From contig CAJTPD010000003.1 of the NCBI GenBank assembly GCA_910578105.1, positions 62,001 through 126,000 on the forward strand: a DNA stretch of 64,000 nucleotides. The letters are read 5' to 3'. A model generated the notes under the pieces. It saw only the letters and a list, made by a program, of their open reading frames with translations. It was not told the DNA's origin and did not search any database. Below, piece after piece: positions 8,280 through 17,255 of this stretch (position 1 is the stretch's first letter; the number at the start of each line of letters is the position of its first letter). The position numbers were made by a program, and so were the translations under genes. This DNA comes from an uncultured Odoribacter sp. (GTDB taxonomy: Bacteria > Bacteroidota > Bacteroidia > Bacteroidales > Marinifilaceae).

Positions 8280-8780
8280 ATGAATTCCAATAGCGAACTA
8301 CTAAAAAAAATTCAAAACGGAAACCCGGAATTGCTGGCAGAAGCAGTAAAAGAAATTAAAGAAAACGGAAACTTGTCCATCGCACAAATGTTGCTGGAAA
8401 ATTTGGGAAATATCCGGGATGCCCATACCCTGACCACTATCGTAAACCTTTTAGCCGATATAAAAGAAAACGCTTTCAGGGAAATTTTAATCAACGCTCT
8501 CCAGTCTGCCTCCCAACCCTCCATAAAAACAGAATTGCTCCGCATTATTTGGGAATCTTCACTGGATTACTCCCGGTATCTGCCCATATTTTTGGATATC
8601 CTGCAAAACGACGACTTCACTACAGCATTCGAAGCTTCCACTGTCATTGAAAACATGGTGCATAATTTAACAACCGAACAACATCAGCAACTCCATGAAT
8701 TCATTGAAACTTTTCCGGAAAACAAACAGTTTCTGGTTGAAAATATACATACCGAAATGGGTTGTTGTGAGAATGATTAA
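8280..8780 (+). CDS. HEAT-repeat-like helical protein
   Basis: 166 residues, almost entirely predicted alpha-helical with repeated helix pairs (for example SIAQMLLENLGNI, AFREILINALQSA, YSRYLPIFLDILQ), the pattern of HEAT/Armadillo-like scaffolds. It ends in CCEND. Found with its own promoter between xerD and a convergent miaA, with which its 3' end overlaps by four bases. No catalytic residue is visible. Function unknown; a protein-protein interaction role is an inference from fold only. Confidence 0.7.
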   Translation: MNSNSELLKKIQNGNPELLAEAVKEIKENGNLSIAQMLLENLGNIRDAHTLTTIVNLLADIKENAFREILINALQSASQPSIKTELLRIIWESSLDYSRYLPIFLDILQNDDFTTAFEASTVIENMVHNLTTEQHQQLHEFIETFPENKQFLVENIHTEMGCCEND

Positions 8781-9691
8781 CCCTCATTCCACCAACCCCG
8801 GATTGTATCTATTTTCTCTCCCAAAGACATTTCTGCCGGCAACCAACAAATTTTAAATCCTTCCCGTTCCATCTTTCTGAACCAGGTCATTTGCCTCTTA
8901 GCAAATTGATGAATAGCTACATTCAATTGTCTCACCATCTCTTCATAAGACAAATCCCCCAATAGATATAAAGTCAGAAATTTATATTCCAAACCATAAT
9001 ATATCAAATCTTCCGGTTTCACACCACTGTCCAATATTCGCTGCACTTCTTCTATCATACCCTGATTTAATCTCTCGTGCAACCGTCTGGTAATTCTGTC
9101 ACGTCTGACTTCCCGCCCGACATCTACACCAACAATCAGAGGACGAATAACAGGAAAATCTTTTTTTTCACATGGATGATTCTGATAATACTCTTCAATC
9201 TCAATAGCCCGGATAGCCCTCTTTGGAGTATCTATCTCTGTGGTATTATGCAATTTCTTATACCTTGCCAGCCGTTCTGCCAATTCCTGCAAAGACAAAC
9301 CCGCCAAAGAATTCCTCAATTGTTCATTCACAGGAACAGGCAATAACTGATACCCTTTTAATACAGCTTCTACATATAATCCGCTTCCTCCGCACAATAT
9401 CGGTAAAACCTTTCGTTCTCTGCAACTTTCCCATACCCGGACAAAATCCCGCTGATATTCAAAAACATTATATTTATATCCAGCCTCTACAATATCTATC
9501 AAATGACAAGATATTCTCTTCCCGTTCACCCTGTATTCCTCCAAATCCTTCCCGGTTCCAATATCCATACCCCGATAAACCTGCCGGGAATCGGCACTAA
9601 TTACCTCCCCGCCAAAAGCCAAAGCCAATTGTACAGCCAAAGCAGTCTTCCCACTGGCTGTTGGTCCTATGACACTCAATAAATTAAACAT
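8777..9691 (-). CDS. miaA: tRNA dimethylallyltransferase
   Basis: Adds a dimethylallyl group to A37 of tRNAs that read UNN codons. About 304 residues. Motifs: P-loop GPTASGKTAL at the N-terminus, SADSRQVYRGMDIGTGK (substrate-binding loop), CGGSGLYVEAVLKG, and the C-terminal Q-F-A-K-R-Q-M-T-W-F segment that contacts tRNA. The start at 9691 (MFNLLSVIG) is chosen because the P-loop normally follows directly; an ATG at 9703 is also in frame. A TACATTTG box at 9720-9727 precedes it. Confidence 0.94.
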   Translation of the reverse strand: MFNLLSVIGPTASGKTALAVQLALAFGGEVISADSRQVYRGMDIGTGKDLEEYRVNGKRISCHLIDIVEAGYKYNVFEYQRDFVRVWESCRERKVLPILCGGSGLYVEAVLKGYQLLPVPVNEQLRNSLAGLSLQELAERLARYKKLHNTTEIDTPKRAIRAIEIEEYYQNHPCEKKDFPVIRPLIVGVDVGREVRRDRITRRLHERLNQGMIEEVQRILDSGVKPEDLIYYGLEYKFLTLYLLGDLSYEEMVRQLNVAIHQFAKRQMTWFRKMEREGFKICWLPAEMSLGEKIDTIRGWWNEG

Positions 9692-9719
9692 TTCCTCCAC
9701 CAATTACGTATATCATCGG

Positions 9720-9727
9720 CAAATGTA
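9720..9727 (-). promoter_or_regulatory. Promoter -7 box of miaA
   Basis: TACATTTG on the minus strand, 29 bases before the preferred miaA start. Confidence 0.5.
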
Positions 9728-9798
9728 ATGAAAATACGGAAACAGACGAAAATGTAACAATATCTCGGGAAATAAACATACAAGTCAAAGAAAAAAGA

Positions 9799-9806
9799 TA
9801 TATTTG
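9799..9806 (+). promoter_or_regulatory. Promoter -7 box of SPOR-like gene
   Basis: TATATTTG ends only 7 bases before the ATG at 9814, so the transcript would be almost leaderless. Confidence 0.5.
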
Positions 9807-9813
9807 TAAAAAG

Positions 9814-10275
9814 ATGAAATTCTCTATTTGTATAGAAAAATTCATCGGCAAGAGCCTGATTGTCTTAACCTTAATTGGTTTTCCACAGTTACTATGTGCT
9901 CAATCTGATGTCTCTTTAAAAAATAAAAATTTGGTAAATAAAAACTATATATCTGCATTTGCCACTCCAACAGACATTTGTGATTCTGTTGCCTTTATCA
10001 GTTGCCCGGATAGTATGTATTATACTATACAAATTTGTAGCATAGATTTTTATATCCATGACTCCATTCTGACAAGAAACAACAAGATACAAACTATTCC
10101 AATGGGAGGTATATACCGCTATATTTTCTCAATTTACCCGACATTAACCACAGCCCGCAAAGCTTTATCCATCGTCCGGCACATCTATCCGGACGCATTC
10201 ATCCGGGAATACAAAGCAGGAAAATTAGGTATGGCTATTGACTTGAATATTGAACAGATAAGAATAAATAATTAA
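9814..10275 (+). CDS. Secreted SPOR-like domain protein
   Basis: 153 residues. Residues 1-30 are a signal peptide (basic n-region, hydrophobic SLIVLTLIGFP, ending LLCAQ). The mature part has the beta-alpha pattern of SPOR peptidoglycan-binding domains: YTIQICSIDFYI, GIYRYIFSIYPTLTTARKAL, then a second helix and YPDAFIREYKAG. SPOR domains bind denuded glycan strands; here the assignment rests on pattern, not on a definitive motif. Five bases separate it from the GNAT gene, so they are likely co-transcribed. Confidence 0.6.
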   Translation: MKFSICIEKFIGKSLIVLTLIGFPQLLCAQSDVSLKNKNLVNKNYISAFATPTDICDSVAFISCPDSMYYTIQICSIDFYIHDSILTRNNKIQTIPMGGIYRYIFSIYPTLTTARKALSIVRHIYPDAFIREYKAGKLGMAIDLNIEQIRINN

Positions 10276-10280
10276 AACCT

Positions 10281-10817
10281 ATGATGAACGACGAGAATAT
10301 TTTAATCCGGGCTCTGGAACCTGAAGACCTTGAATATCTGTACAAATGGGAAAATGATATGGATTTATGGGACGTAAGCGATACCCTGACTCCATTTTCA
10401 CATTACACCTTAAAAAAATACATTGAAAATTCTCATGAGGACATATACACCAGTAAACAACTACGCCTGATGATTGTCCGTATAGAAGATAAAAAACCCG
10501 TAGGACTTATTGACCTTTATGATTTTGACCCCTATCATCAAAGAGCAGGAATAGGCATAATGATCCACAACATGGAAAACCGTAAACAAGGTTATGCCAC
10601 ATCTGCAATAAAACTAATGCTGGATTACTGCTTTGAAACACTCAATCTGAACCAAGTATATAGCAGCGTTCCCAATTGTAATATTGCCAGCCTTAAACTT
10701 TTTGAATCTACCGGATTTACCAGGACAGGTTACCGGAAACAATGGCTGAAAAGAGGAAACGAATGGGAAGATGTAATTTATTTTCAACAATTAGCCTCTA
10801 CGTGGAATAATAATTAA
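10281..10817 (+). CDS. GNAT N-acetyltransferase, RimJ/RimL-like
   Basis: 178 residues. GNAT fold with ILIRALEPEDLEYLYKWEN at the N-terminus, PVGLIDLYDFDPYHQRAGIGIMI, the acetyl-CoA loop after it (NRKQGYATSAIKLML), and C-terminal NIASLKLFESTGFTRTGYRKQW. This resembles the SpeG/RimJ branch, which acetylates protein N-termini, polyamines or antibiotics; the acceptor cannot be told. A second ATG at 10284 immediately follows the first. Follows the SPOR-like gene closely. Confidence 0.8.
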   Translation: MMNDENILIRALEPEDLEYLYKWENDMDLWDVSDTLTPFSHYTLKKYIENSHEDIYTSKQLRLMIVRIEDKKPVGLIDLYDFDPYHQRAGIGIMIHNMENRKQGYATSAIKLMLDYCFETLNLNQVYSSVPNCNIASLKLFESTGFTRTGYRKQWLKRGNEWEDVIYFQQLASTWNNN

Positions 10818-10919
10818 CGAAACTTATATGTTTTTCATATAAACTTTTTAGCAAATGTGTTGTCATATACCATGACAAAAACATTCCTGAACAGGAAAAA
10901 TTTATAAACAAAAAGTGAT

Positions 10920-11336
10920 ATGAAAAAATTTTTATTTTTAACCGCTACATTATGTATCTTGCTGACCGTGGGTATTAATGCACAACAAAAAGGACCCCGC
11001 GAAAGAATGACTCCCGAACAACAAGCTACCCGGACAGTAGAACGTTTAAATCAAGAGCTGAAGCTAACAGATGCGCAGCAAAAAGATTTAAAAAAAATGT
11101 TCACAGAATCTTTTAAGAAAAGAGAAGAAACATTTCAGAAAAACAAAGAAAACCGGGAAAACATGAGAACCCAGATGCAGAAAAACCGGGAAGAAACTGA
11201 CGCACAACTGAAAAAAATATTGACAACAGAACAATATAAAACTTATAAAGAAAACGAAGAAAAACGCCAGCAAGAAAGGCAACAAAGAAGGCCCGCACAC
11301 CAAAACAGAAATCACGGCAGCTATCCCCGCAATTAA
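10920..11336 (+). CDS. Secreted charged helical protein, Spy/DUF4890-like
   Basis: 138 residues with a clear signal peptide (KKFLFLTATLCILLTVGINAQ). The mature chain is highly charged and helical, with MTPEQQATRTVERLNQEL, LTDAQQKDLKKMF and LKKILTTEQYKTYKE: two LTxxQ-like motifs as in Spy/CpxP periplasmic chaperones and in the Bacteroidetes DUF4890 family. The C-terminus is rich in Q, R and H. It probably acts in the periplasm as an envelope-stress or chaperone-like protein; this is an inference from motif resemblance. Confidence 0.7.
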   Translation: MKKFLFLTATLCILLTVGINAQQKGPRERMTPEQQATRTVERLNQELKLTDAQQKDLKKMFTESFKKREETFQKNKENRENMRTQMQKNREETDAQLKKILTTEQYKTYKENEEKRQQERQQRRPAHQNRNHGSYPRN

Positions 11337-11343
11337 TATTCGT

Positions 11344-11391
11344 CAAAAAGGTCAAAAGCAAAGAATTATTCCGAAACTTTTGACCTTTTTG
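11344..11391. terminator. Bidirectional terminator
   Basis: CAAAAAGGTCAAAAG and CTTTTGACCTTTTTG form a 15-bp stem with an 18-base loop; A-run on one side and T-run on the other serve the convergent genes on both sides. Confidence 0.8.
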
Positions 11392-11396
11392 ATGAT

Positions 11397-11816
11397 TCAA
11401 TTCCTGGTAATCAATTCATAATACTCCAACAACTGCCCCTCTTCACACAATCCAGGTAATGAGTATTTTTCCAAATCAAATATAGGAAAGGGAGGTATTG
11501 GTATATTCTTCTCCCGGCTGTAAGATATTGCAGCAAGAATAACCTGAAAACAATAAAATAACTGACTGAACTGAAAAGATTTTATAAACTCTTCCATCTC
11601 TTCCTCAGGCCATCTATTCATTCGGACAATAAACATAAAAATAAAAATTTGCACCCCCTTGTTTTCACACTGCAAACGAGTCAGAAAATCGGGTACCGTC
11701 CAGAATTTTACCAAAATATCCGGCAACTGATCTGTTGTTATATCAAAATTATCCCGGATATAATCAAAACTCCATAATATCAATTTATATTCAGAAGAAG
11801 TAAAATTTATTGCCAT
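11397..11816 (-). CDS. Hypothetical protein
   Basis: 139 residues, not recognised. Composition is helical with many aromatics (YKLILWSFDYIRDNF, FLTRLQ, IFIFMFIVRMNRW, FYCFQVILAAISYS); the middle is hydrophobic enough to suggest a buried helix or weak membrane association but no signal peptide is visible. Lies convergent to the Spy-like gene and shares its terminator; the open frame and the terminator placement support a real gene. Confidence 0.55.
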   Translation of the reverse strand: MAINFTSSEYKLILWSFDYIRDNFDITTDQLPDILVKFWTVPDFLTRLQCENKGVQIFIFMFIVRMNRWPEEEMEEFIKSFQFSQLFYCFQVILAAISYSREKNIPIPPFPIFDLEKYSLPGLCEEGQLLEYYELITRN

Positions 11817-11953
11817 TACAACACACCATTTATAAATTTCTATTGCCTGTTATGCCCCCGGAAAACTAATGATTGCAATCTACAAAAAGGACTAAGATAA
11901 AAACAACTTTAAAAATTTACTATCCTCTGGACGAGTCGTTCTATTTCATCAGC

Positions 11954-12125
11954 AAAAAAAGAGACGATTCCGCCTGTCCCGCTGTCTAACATTCCTTGAG
12001 AGAAACTATGGATGCATTGACACTCCACACGGGGGTACGGAACCGCCGTATCGAGCAACGGGCATATATAGTTTATGCCCGTCACAAAAGGCAGATTTCC
12101 TACCTCTCAAGGAATACGTTAGACA
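11954..12125 (-). ncRNA. ssrS: Probable 6S RNA
   Basis: The minus strand forms a rod: 5' arm TGTCTAAC then ATTCCTTGAGAG (about 12104-12125) pairs with 3' arm CTCTCAAGGAAT then GTTAGACA (11984-12002), nearly 20 bp with one small bulge. Inside lie a 9-bp hairpin ACGGGCATA/TATGCCCGT and a 5-bp hairpin TACGG/CCGTA. A TATATTTG box sits just upstream and a T-run follows at 11954-11960. Length near 170 and the closing-stem/central-bubble/apical layout fit 6S RNA, which binds RNA polymerase. No other structured RNA family I know fits better, but it was not checked against a covariance model. Confidence 0.5.
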
Positions 12126-12128
12126 CAG

Positions 12129-12136
12129 CAAATATA
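12129..12136 (-). promoter_or_regulatory. Promoter -7 box of probable 6S RNA
   Basis: TATATTTG on the minus strand; predicted transcript start about 12125, exactly at the foot of the closing stem. Confidence 0.55.
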
Positions 12137-12401
12137 GCAATATTTTATTTTATAAGAATATGTTAATACACTTTTGAATGTATTATACTGATTTTCATTA
12201 CAATATTTGATGAAACTCCCATTATAAAATCTACATTTTCTCCCCTCCATTTTGCTACTGTCAAACCGCTTTTCCAATAGTCATTTTCACTATGTTTTTC
12301 AGATAAAATAGGTCGTTTGTAAAAATTTTTACTTACTTTTGACCAGATGTGCTTTAAATACAAATATTTCTTATAAACTATAGTAAATTTTATTACAAAT
12401 C
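12137..12401. other. Intergenic, AT-rich
   Basis: No supported gene on either strand. Its right end holds the promoter of the GH31 gene. Confidence 0.5.
12334..12341 (+). promoter_or_regulatory. Promoter -7 box of GH31 gene
   Basis: TACTTTTG matches TAnnTTTG; leader of about 57 bases to the ATG at 12402. Confidence 0.5.
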
Positions 12402-15400
12402 ATGAATTGCATTATTGACTCCCAAAAGAGCAAAGTCGTTTTGCTTGTTTTTCTTTTATCATTCCTTCTTCCTTTTTCTTCTGCACAAGCAGGACAACAA
12501 TTGGAAAACCCGGAAAAAACAACACAACAGTCTACCTCGATTCTCGGAGCTAAAAAAATCAATCCGACAACCGTTGAAATCTCTTTGTCCGGCAACCAAA
12601 TATTAACCCTGGATTTTTACGGTGACAATATTTTCCGTGCATTTCAAGATAATGAAGGAGGGATTATCCGCGAACCACAAGCTATTCCGGCAGCACAAAT
12701 TTTAGTGGAACAACCCAGAAAAAAAGTTACTAAATTAGATTTGAGTATAAACAATGAACAAATACTTATAACAACAGCCAAAATCAAAATTGAACTAAAT
12801 AAACAAAACTCCCTGCTGAAAATAACTGATTTAACATCCAACAGAATAACCGTCGAAACCATCTCTCCGATTCAGTTCGAACCTCGGAAAACAACACTGA
12901 CTCTCAAAGAAAACCCACAGGAATACTTCTATGGCGGCGGAGTACAAAACGGCCGTTTTTCGCATAAAGGTAAAGTCATCTCTATTGAAAATCAGAATAG
13001 CTGGACCGACGGAGGGGTAGCCTCTCCCACTCCTTTCTACTGGTCCACAAATGGTTACGGTATCATGTGGTACACTTTCAAAAAAGGAAAATACGATTTC
13101 GGTTCTGAAAAAGAGGGCGTCGTAAAACTATTTCATGAAACCAACTACCTGGACGTATTTTTCATGATTAATAATGACGCAATAGCTTTATTAAATGATT
13201 TTTATCAATTAACCGGCAATCCTGTCTTATTACCCAAATTCGGTTTTTACCAAGGCCACCTTAACGCATATAACCGGGATTATTGGAAAGAAGATGAAAA
13301 AGGGATTCTTTTTGAGGACGGTAAACGTTACAAAGAAAGCCAAAAAGACAACGGAGGTATCAAAGAATCGCTGAATGGAGAAAAAAACAACTACCAATTT
13401 TCAGCCCGTGCAGTGATTGACCGTTACAAAAAACATGACATGCCTTTAGGCTGGCTCTTGCCCAACGATGGATACGGCGCAGGATACGGACAAACTGAAA
13501 CTTTAGACGGTAATATTCAAAACCTGAAAAAACTGGGAGACTATGCCCGCCAACAGGGAGTAGAAATCGGTCTGTGGACCCAATCTGATCTGCATCCGAA
13601 ACCGGAAATAAGTGCGTTACTGCAACGGGATATTGTAAAAGAAGTCAGAGATGCTGGTGTACGTATTCTGAAAACCGATGTCGCCTGGGTCGGAGCCGGA
13701 TATTCATTTGGCTTGAATGGTGTCGCTGATGTAGGACACATCATGCCTTATTATGGTAATGACAGTCGTCCCTTTATTATTTCTCTGGACGGATGGGCCG
13801 GCACCCAACGGTACGCCGGAATATGGTCAGGCGACCAGACCGGAGGCGTATGGGAATACATTCGCTTCCATATCCCGACCTATATCGGTTCGGGATTATC
13901 CGGACAACCTAATATAACATCTGACATGGATGGTATTTTCGGCGGCAAGAACCCTGTCATCAATACCCGCGACTTCCAATGGAAAACATTTACGCCCATG
14001 CAATTAAATATGGACGGATGGGGTGCCAACGAAAAATATCCGCATGCACTGGGAGAACCTGCAACCTCCATCAACCGCTGGTACCTGAAACTCAAATCTG
14101 AAATCATGCCCTATACCTATAGCATCGCAAAACAAGCCGTAGACGGCATGCCTATGATTCGCGCCATGTTCCTGGAATATCCCAACAAATATACATTTGG
14201 TAAAGCCACTCAATATCAATTCTTATACGGCCCTTATTTTCTGATTGCACCGATTTACCAGACAACACAGGCAGACGAAAAAGGCAACGACATCCGCAAT
14301 GGTATCTATTTACCGGAAGGCACCTGGATTGACTATTTTACAGGAAATAAATATGCAGGAAACTGTATTTTAAACAACTTTTCCGCCCCATTATGGAAAT
14401 TACCGGTATTCGTTAAAAACGGAGCCATTATTCCTTTAACTAACCCGAACAATAACATATCAGAAATCAATAAAAACATCCGCATATACGAACTATATCC
14501 GTCAGGACACAGTTCATTTACAGAATATGACGATGACGGAACAACTCAAGCCTACCTGACAGGGCAAGGGGCATCCACATTCATTGAATCTGATGTTGAC
14601 TCTAAAAATAATGTAACAATAACTATCCATCCCGCTAAAGGCGATTTTAATGGCTTTGTTAAAAATAAGGAAACGGAGTTTCGAATCAATGTCACAACCC
14701 ACCCCAAAAAGGTAACAGCAAAAATCGGAAAAAACAAAGTGAAATTAATGCAAGTCAATACCAAAGAAGACTTCCGGAAATTACAGAATGTCTTCTTCTA
14801 TGATGCCGCACCGAATCTCAATCAATTTGCCACGCCGGGAAGTGATTTTGCAAAGGAAATAATCACTAAAAATCCACAATTATTAGTCAGACTGGCTTCT
14901 TCAGACATCACCACCGAACCAACGATTTTAAACATAGAAGGATTTGTATTCGAACCAACTGACCAATACAGAATAAACACAGGTCATTTGTCCGCTCCTA
15001 AAGCATTAATCACTGAAGAAAACACAGAAGCTTATACATTAAAACCTACCTGGAACAAAATTGAGAATGCAGATTTTTACGAAATTGCATTCAATGATAT
15101 GCTTTACACAACAATTCAAAACACTGAATTATTATTTGAAGATTTAAAAGCAGAAACCCCGTATTGTTTTAAAATCCGGGCTGCAAATAAAGATGGTTAT
15201 TCGGATTGGACTGAATTCAGTGCAACTACTAAAAGCAACCCTCTTGAATTCGCTCTTCCAGAAATTATTGGTGAAACAAGTGCCGAAAATCAAGGAGGAC
15301 AACGAATTAATAAATTATTCGACTACGACGAAAATAACACCTGGCATACAAAATACGGTGTCAACTCTGTACCCTTTACCCTGACCATGGATTTGAAGAC

Positions 15401-16262
15401 CATCAATGAATTAGACAAATTCCATTACCTGCCCCGTATTGACGCAGGCAACGGAACAATTCTGAAAGGCTCTGTTTCTTACAGTATGGATAAAGAAAAC
15501 TGGACAGAAGCAGGCAATTTCGAGTGGGCAAGAAATAACGAAACCAAAATATTCAGTTTCACCAATCATCCGACAGCCCGCTACATCAGGCTCAACATAA
15601 CCTCAGCTCTTGGCGGCTACGGCTCAGGCAGAGAACTATATGTTTTTAAAGTTCCCGGAACGGAAAGCTATCGTCCCGGCGATATCAACAATGACCGTTT
15701 AATTGATATGAACGACTTTACGTCTTACATGAATTATACCGGTCTGCGGTATGGTGATGCTGATTTCGAAGGCTATGTAAGCAACGGCGACATCAACCGG
15801 AACGGTCTGATTGATGCATATGACATTTCTGTCGTTGCAACGCAGCTAAAAGGTGGTGTCCAAACAACAAAAGACGACAAAGTCGCAGGAACCATCAAAC
15901 TCAGTACTACCAAGCAAAATTACAACAAAGACGAACTGATTGAAGTACAGGCAAAAGGGAGCAACCTTCATGCAGTCAATGCGCTTAGTTTTGCAATACC
16001 TTATAACCAACAGGATTATGAATTCGTCGGAGTACAACTCCAGAACATGAAAGAAATGGAAAATCTGACCAATGATCGCCTGCACTCCAATGGTCAAAAG
16101 GCATTGTATCCGACTTTTGTCAACCTCGGCAATAAAGAAACTCTGGAAGGAAATACAAACCTATTCATTTTGAAGTTTAAAGCAAAACGCAAGGTTAGAT
16201 TCAATCTGAAAGTACTGGATGGAATTTTAGTTGACAAAAACTTGCATACATATAAATTCTAA
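12402..16262 (+). CDS. Secreted GH31 glycosidase with FN3, discoidin, dockerin and cohesin-like domains
   Basis: 1286 residues with a signal peptide (1 to about 30, ending SSAQA). The GH31 N-terminal beta domain and TIM barrel cover about 40-700; the probable nucleophile is Asp426 in ILKTDVAWVG, and the probable acid/base is Asp478 in WSGDQTGG. Then come a fibronectin III domain (about 882-945), an F5/8-type C (discoidin/CBM32-like) domain (about 950-1085), a dockerin with paired calcium loops GDINNDRLIDMNDF and GDINRNGLIDAYDI (about 1090-1150), and a beta-rich cohesin-like end. KTDVAWVG and this domain set recall the GH31 branch with alpha-N-acetylgalactosaminidase activity on mucin O-glycans; that substrate is inferred. 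It stands alone, with no SusC/D pair nearby. Confidence 0.88.
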   Translation: MNCIIDSQKSKVVLLVFLLSFLLPFSSAQAGQQLENPEKTTQQSTSILGAKKINPTTVEISLSGNQILTLDFYGDNIFRAFQDNEGGIIREPQAIPAAQILVEQPRKKVTKLDLSINNEQILITTAKIKIELNKQNSLLKITDLTSNRITVETISPIQFEPRKTTLTLKENPQEYFYGGGVQNGRFSHKGKVISIENQNSWTDGGVASPTPFYWSTNGYGIMWYTFKKGKYDFGSEKEGVVKLFHETNYLDVFFMINNDAIALLNDFYQLTGNPVLLPKFGFYQGHLNAYNRDYWKEDEKGILFEDGKRYKESQKDNGGIKESLNGEKNNYQFSARAVIDRYKKHDMPLGWLLPNDGYGAGYGQTETLDGNIQNLKKLGDYARQQGVEIGLWTQSDLHPKPEISALLQRDIVKEVRDAGVRILKTDVAWVGAGYSFGLNGVADVGHIMPYYGNDSRPFIISLDGWAGTQRYAGIWSGDQTGGVWEYIRFHIPTYIGSGLSGQPNITSDMDGIFGGKNPVINTRDFQWKTFTPMQLNMDGWGANEKYPHALGEPATSINRWYLKLKSEIMPYTYSIAKQAVDGMPMIRAMFLEYPNKYTFGKATQYQFLYGPYFLIAPIYQTTQADEKGNDIRNGIYLPEGTWIDYFTGNKYAGNCILNNFSAPLWKLPVFVKNGAIIPLTNPNNNISEINKNIRIYELYPSGHSSFTEYDDDGTTQAYLTGQGASTFIESDVDSKNNVTITIHPAKGDFNGFVKNKETEFRINVTTHPKKVTAKIGKNKVKLMQVNTKEDFRKLQNVFFYDAAPNLNQFATPGSDFAKEIITKNPQLLVRLASSDITTEPTILNIEGFVFEPTDQYRINTGHLSAPKALITEENTEAYTLKPTWNKIENADFYEIAFNDMLYTTIQNTELLFEDLKAETPYCFKIRAANKDGYSDWTEFSATTKSNPLEFALPEIIGETSAENQGGQRINKLFDYDENNTWHTKYGVNSVPFTLTMDLKTINELDKFHYLPRIDAGNGTILKGSVSYSMDKENWTEAGNFEWARNNETKIFSFTNHPTARYIRLNITSALGGYGSGRELYVFKVPGTESYRPGDINNDRLIDMNDFTSYMNYTGLRYGDADFEGYVSNGDINRNGLIDAYDISVVATQLKGGVQTTKDDKVAGTIKLSTTKQNYNKDELIEVQAKGSNLHAVNALSFAIPYNQQDYEFVGVQLQNMKEMENLTNDRLHSNGQKALYPTFVNLGNKETLEGNTNLFILKFKAKRKVRFNLKVLDGILVDKNLHTYKF

Positions 16263-16296
16263 ACAGCAAAGTTTGCTAATTGGCAAATGATAAAAA

Positions 16297-16326
16297 GAGG
16301 GTGTCAAAAATGAATTTGACACCCTC
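16297..16326 (+). terminator. Terminator after GH31 gene
   Basis: Perfect 12-bp stem GAGGGTGTCAAA/TTTGACACCCTC with a 6-base loop, followed by an AT-rich tail. Confidence 0.75.
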
Positions 16327-16350
16327 GATTTATTTATATCCCTATAAGAG

Positions 16351-16375
16351 ACTGAAATCGAATATCCAATTCTAA
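16351..16375 (+). repeat. Short dispersed repeat, copy 1
   Basis: ACTGAAATC, AATATCC and ATTCT in order, matching 39075-39099 at about 22 of 25 positions; both copies lie beside a terminator hairpin. Confidence 0.5.
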
Positions 16376-16478
16376 GATAGAATGTTTTGACTTTTCAAAC
16401 AGTCTATCTATCAGAAAAATAAGAAATTTTAACCTCTATTTAACCGGTAAAAAATATCTTTTTCAGTTTTATTTTTGC

Positions 16479-16486
16479 TATATTTG
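16479..16486 (+). promoter_or_regulatory. Promoter -7 box of PepSY-like gene
   Basis: TATATTTG, about 42 bases of leader to the ATG at 16532. Confidence 0.5.
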
Positions 16487-16531
16487 TTCATAAGAAAATT
16501 AACAATGGTGAAATTTTAAATAGATAAAATT

Positions 16532-16969
16532 ATGAAACAACTCATTACTTTAACAATCTGTTTATTTATCTTTTCAGGAATAATTAAAGCGGATAATGAT
16601 AAACCCGTCACTATAGACGAACTACCCCAGAAAGCCCAGGAATTCCTCAAACAACATTTTTCTAAAAATACCATTTCTTACGCCCAAGTGGAAAAAGAAC
16701 TTTGGGACAAAAAATACGATGTCGTATTTACAAACGGAGAAAAAATTGAATTTGATAAAAACGGAGAATGGAAAGAAATCGATTGCAAATTCAGTGCTGT
16801 TCCAGACATCCTTGTTCCCCAACAAATTCAAGACCATATAAAAAAACAATTCCCCCAAAATAAAATCATCCAAATAGAAAAAGATTCCAAGGGATATGAA
16901 ATCAAATTAAACAACAAACTGGAATTAAAATATACTCCGACTTTCCAACTAAAGGAAATCGATGACTAA
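16532..16969 (+). CDS. Secreted PepSY-like (DUF2874) protein
   Basis: 145 residues with a signal peptide (KQLITLTICLFIFSGIIKA). The mature part has two similar halves: LPQKAQEFLKQHFSKNTIS...YDVVFTNGEKIEFDKNGEWKEID and VPQQIQDHIKKQFPQNKII...YEIKLNNKLELKYTPTFQLKEID, the tandem helix-plus-beta-meander repeats of the Bacteroidetes PepSY-like/DUF2874 family. Periplasmic; function unknown, with possible peptidase-inhibitor-like binding inferred from the fold. Own promoter upstream. Confidence 0.75.
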   Translation: MKQLITLTICLFIFSGIIKADNDKPVTIDELPQKAQEFLKQHFSKNTISYAQVEKELWDKKYDVVFTNGEKIEFDKNGEWKEIDCKFSAVPDILVPQQIQDHIKKQFPQNKIIQIEKDSKGYEIKLNNKLELKYTPTFQLKEIDD

Positions 16970-17011
16970 TTTACACGAAGAATATACTAAAAACTAATTT
17001 GCACAAATCCT

Positions 17012-17070
17012 GATTGGCAGAACAAAAGTCGTCGGCTTCCAAGGTTTCCCACAACTTTTGTTCTCCAATC
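17012..17070. repeat. Inverted repeat, possible terminator
   Basis: GATTGG + GAACAAAAGT pairs with ACTTTTGTTC + CCAATC with a 2/1 base internal loop, closing a 24-base loop. It lies 40 bases after the PepSY-like gene and probably stops its transcription. Confidence 0.5.
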
Positions 17071-17226
17071 AACATCCGCAAAACTTTTCTAACCAAGCCC
17101 GGCGAGTTTTCAGCAGTCCAAAAATTCTTTCAGGACAATCCCTTTGCTTTTACAAACAATTTCTTCCCTGAATCCGTTTGCATATAAAAATTAAACAAAA
17201 AGGTATGCAAGAAACCAAAAATACGA

Positions 17227-17234
17227 TACATTTG
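17227..17234 (+). promoter_or_regulatory. Promoter -7 box of DUF2156-GNAT pair
   Basis: TACATTTG lies inside the longest open frame and predicts a start near 17238, so translation should begin at 17244 or 17256. Confidence 0.5.
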
Positions 17235-17255
17235 CAGAAGCAAATGGCATCATTT

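Noticed and set aside
12163..12363. 66-codon minus-strand frame between the 6S candidate and GH31
   Set aside because: Overlaps the GH31 promoter, no recognisable features.
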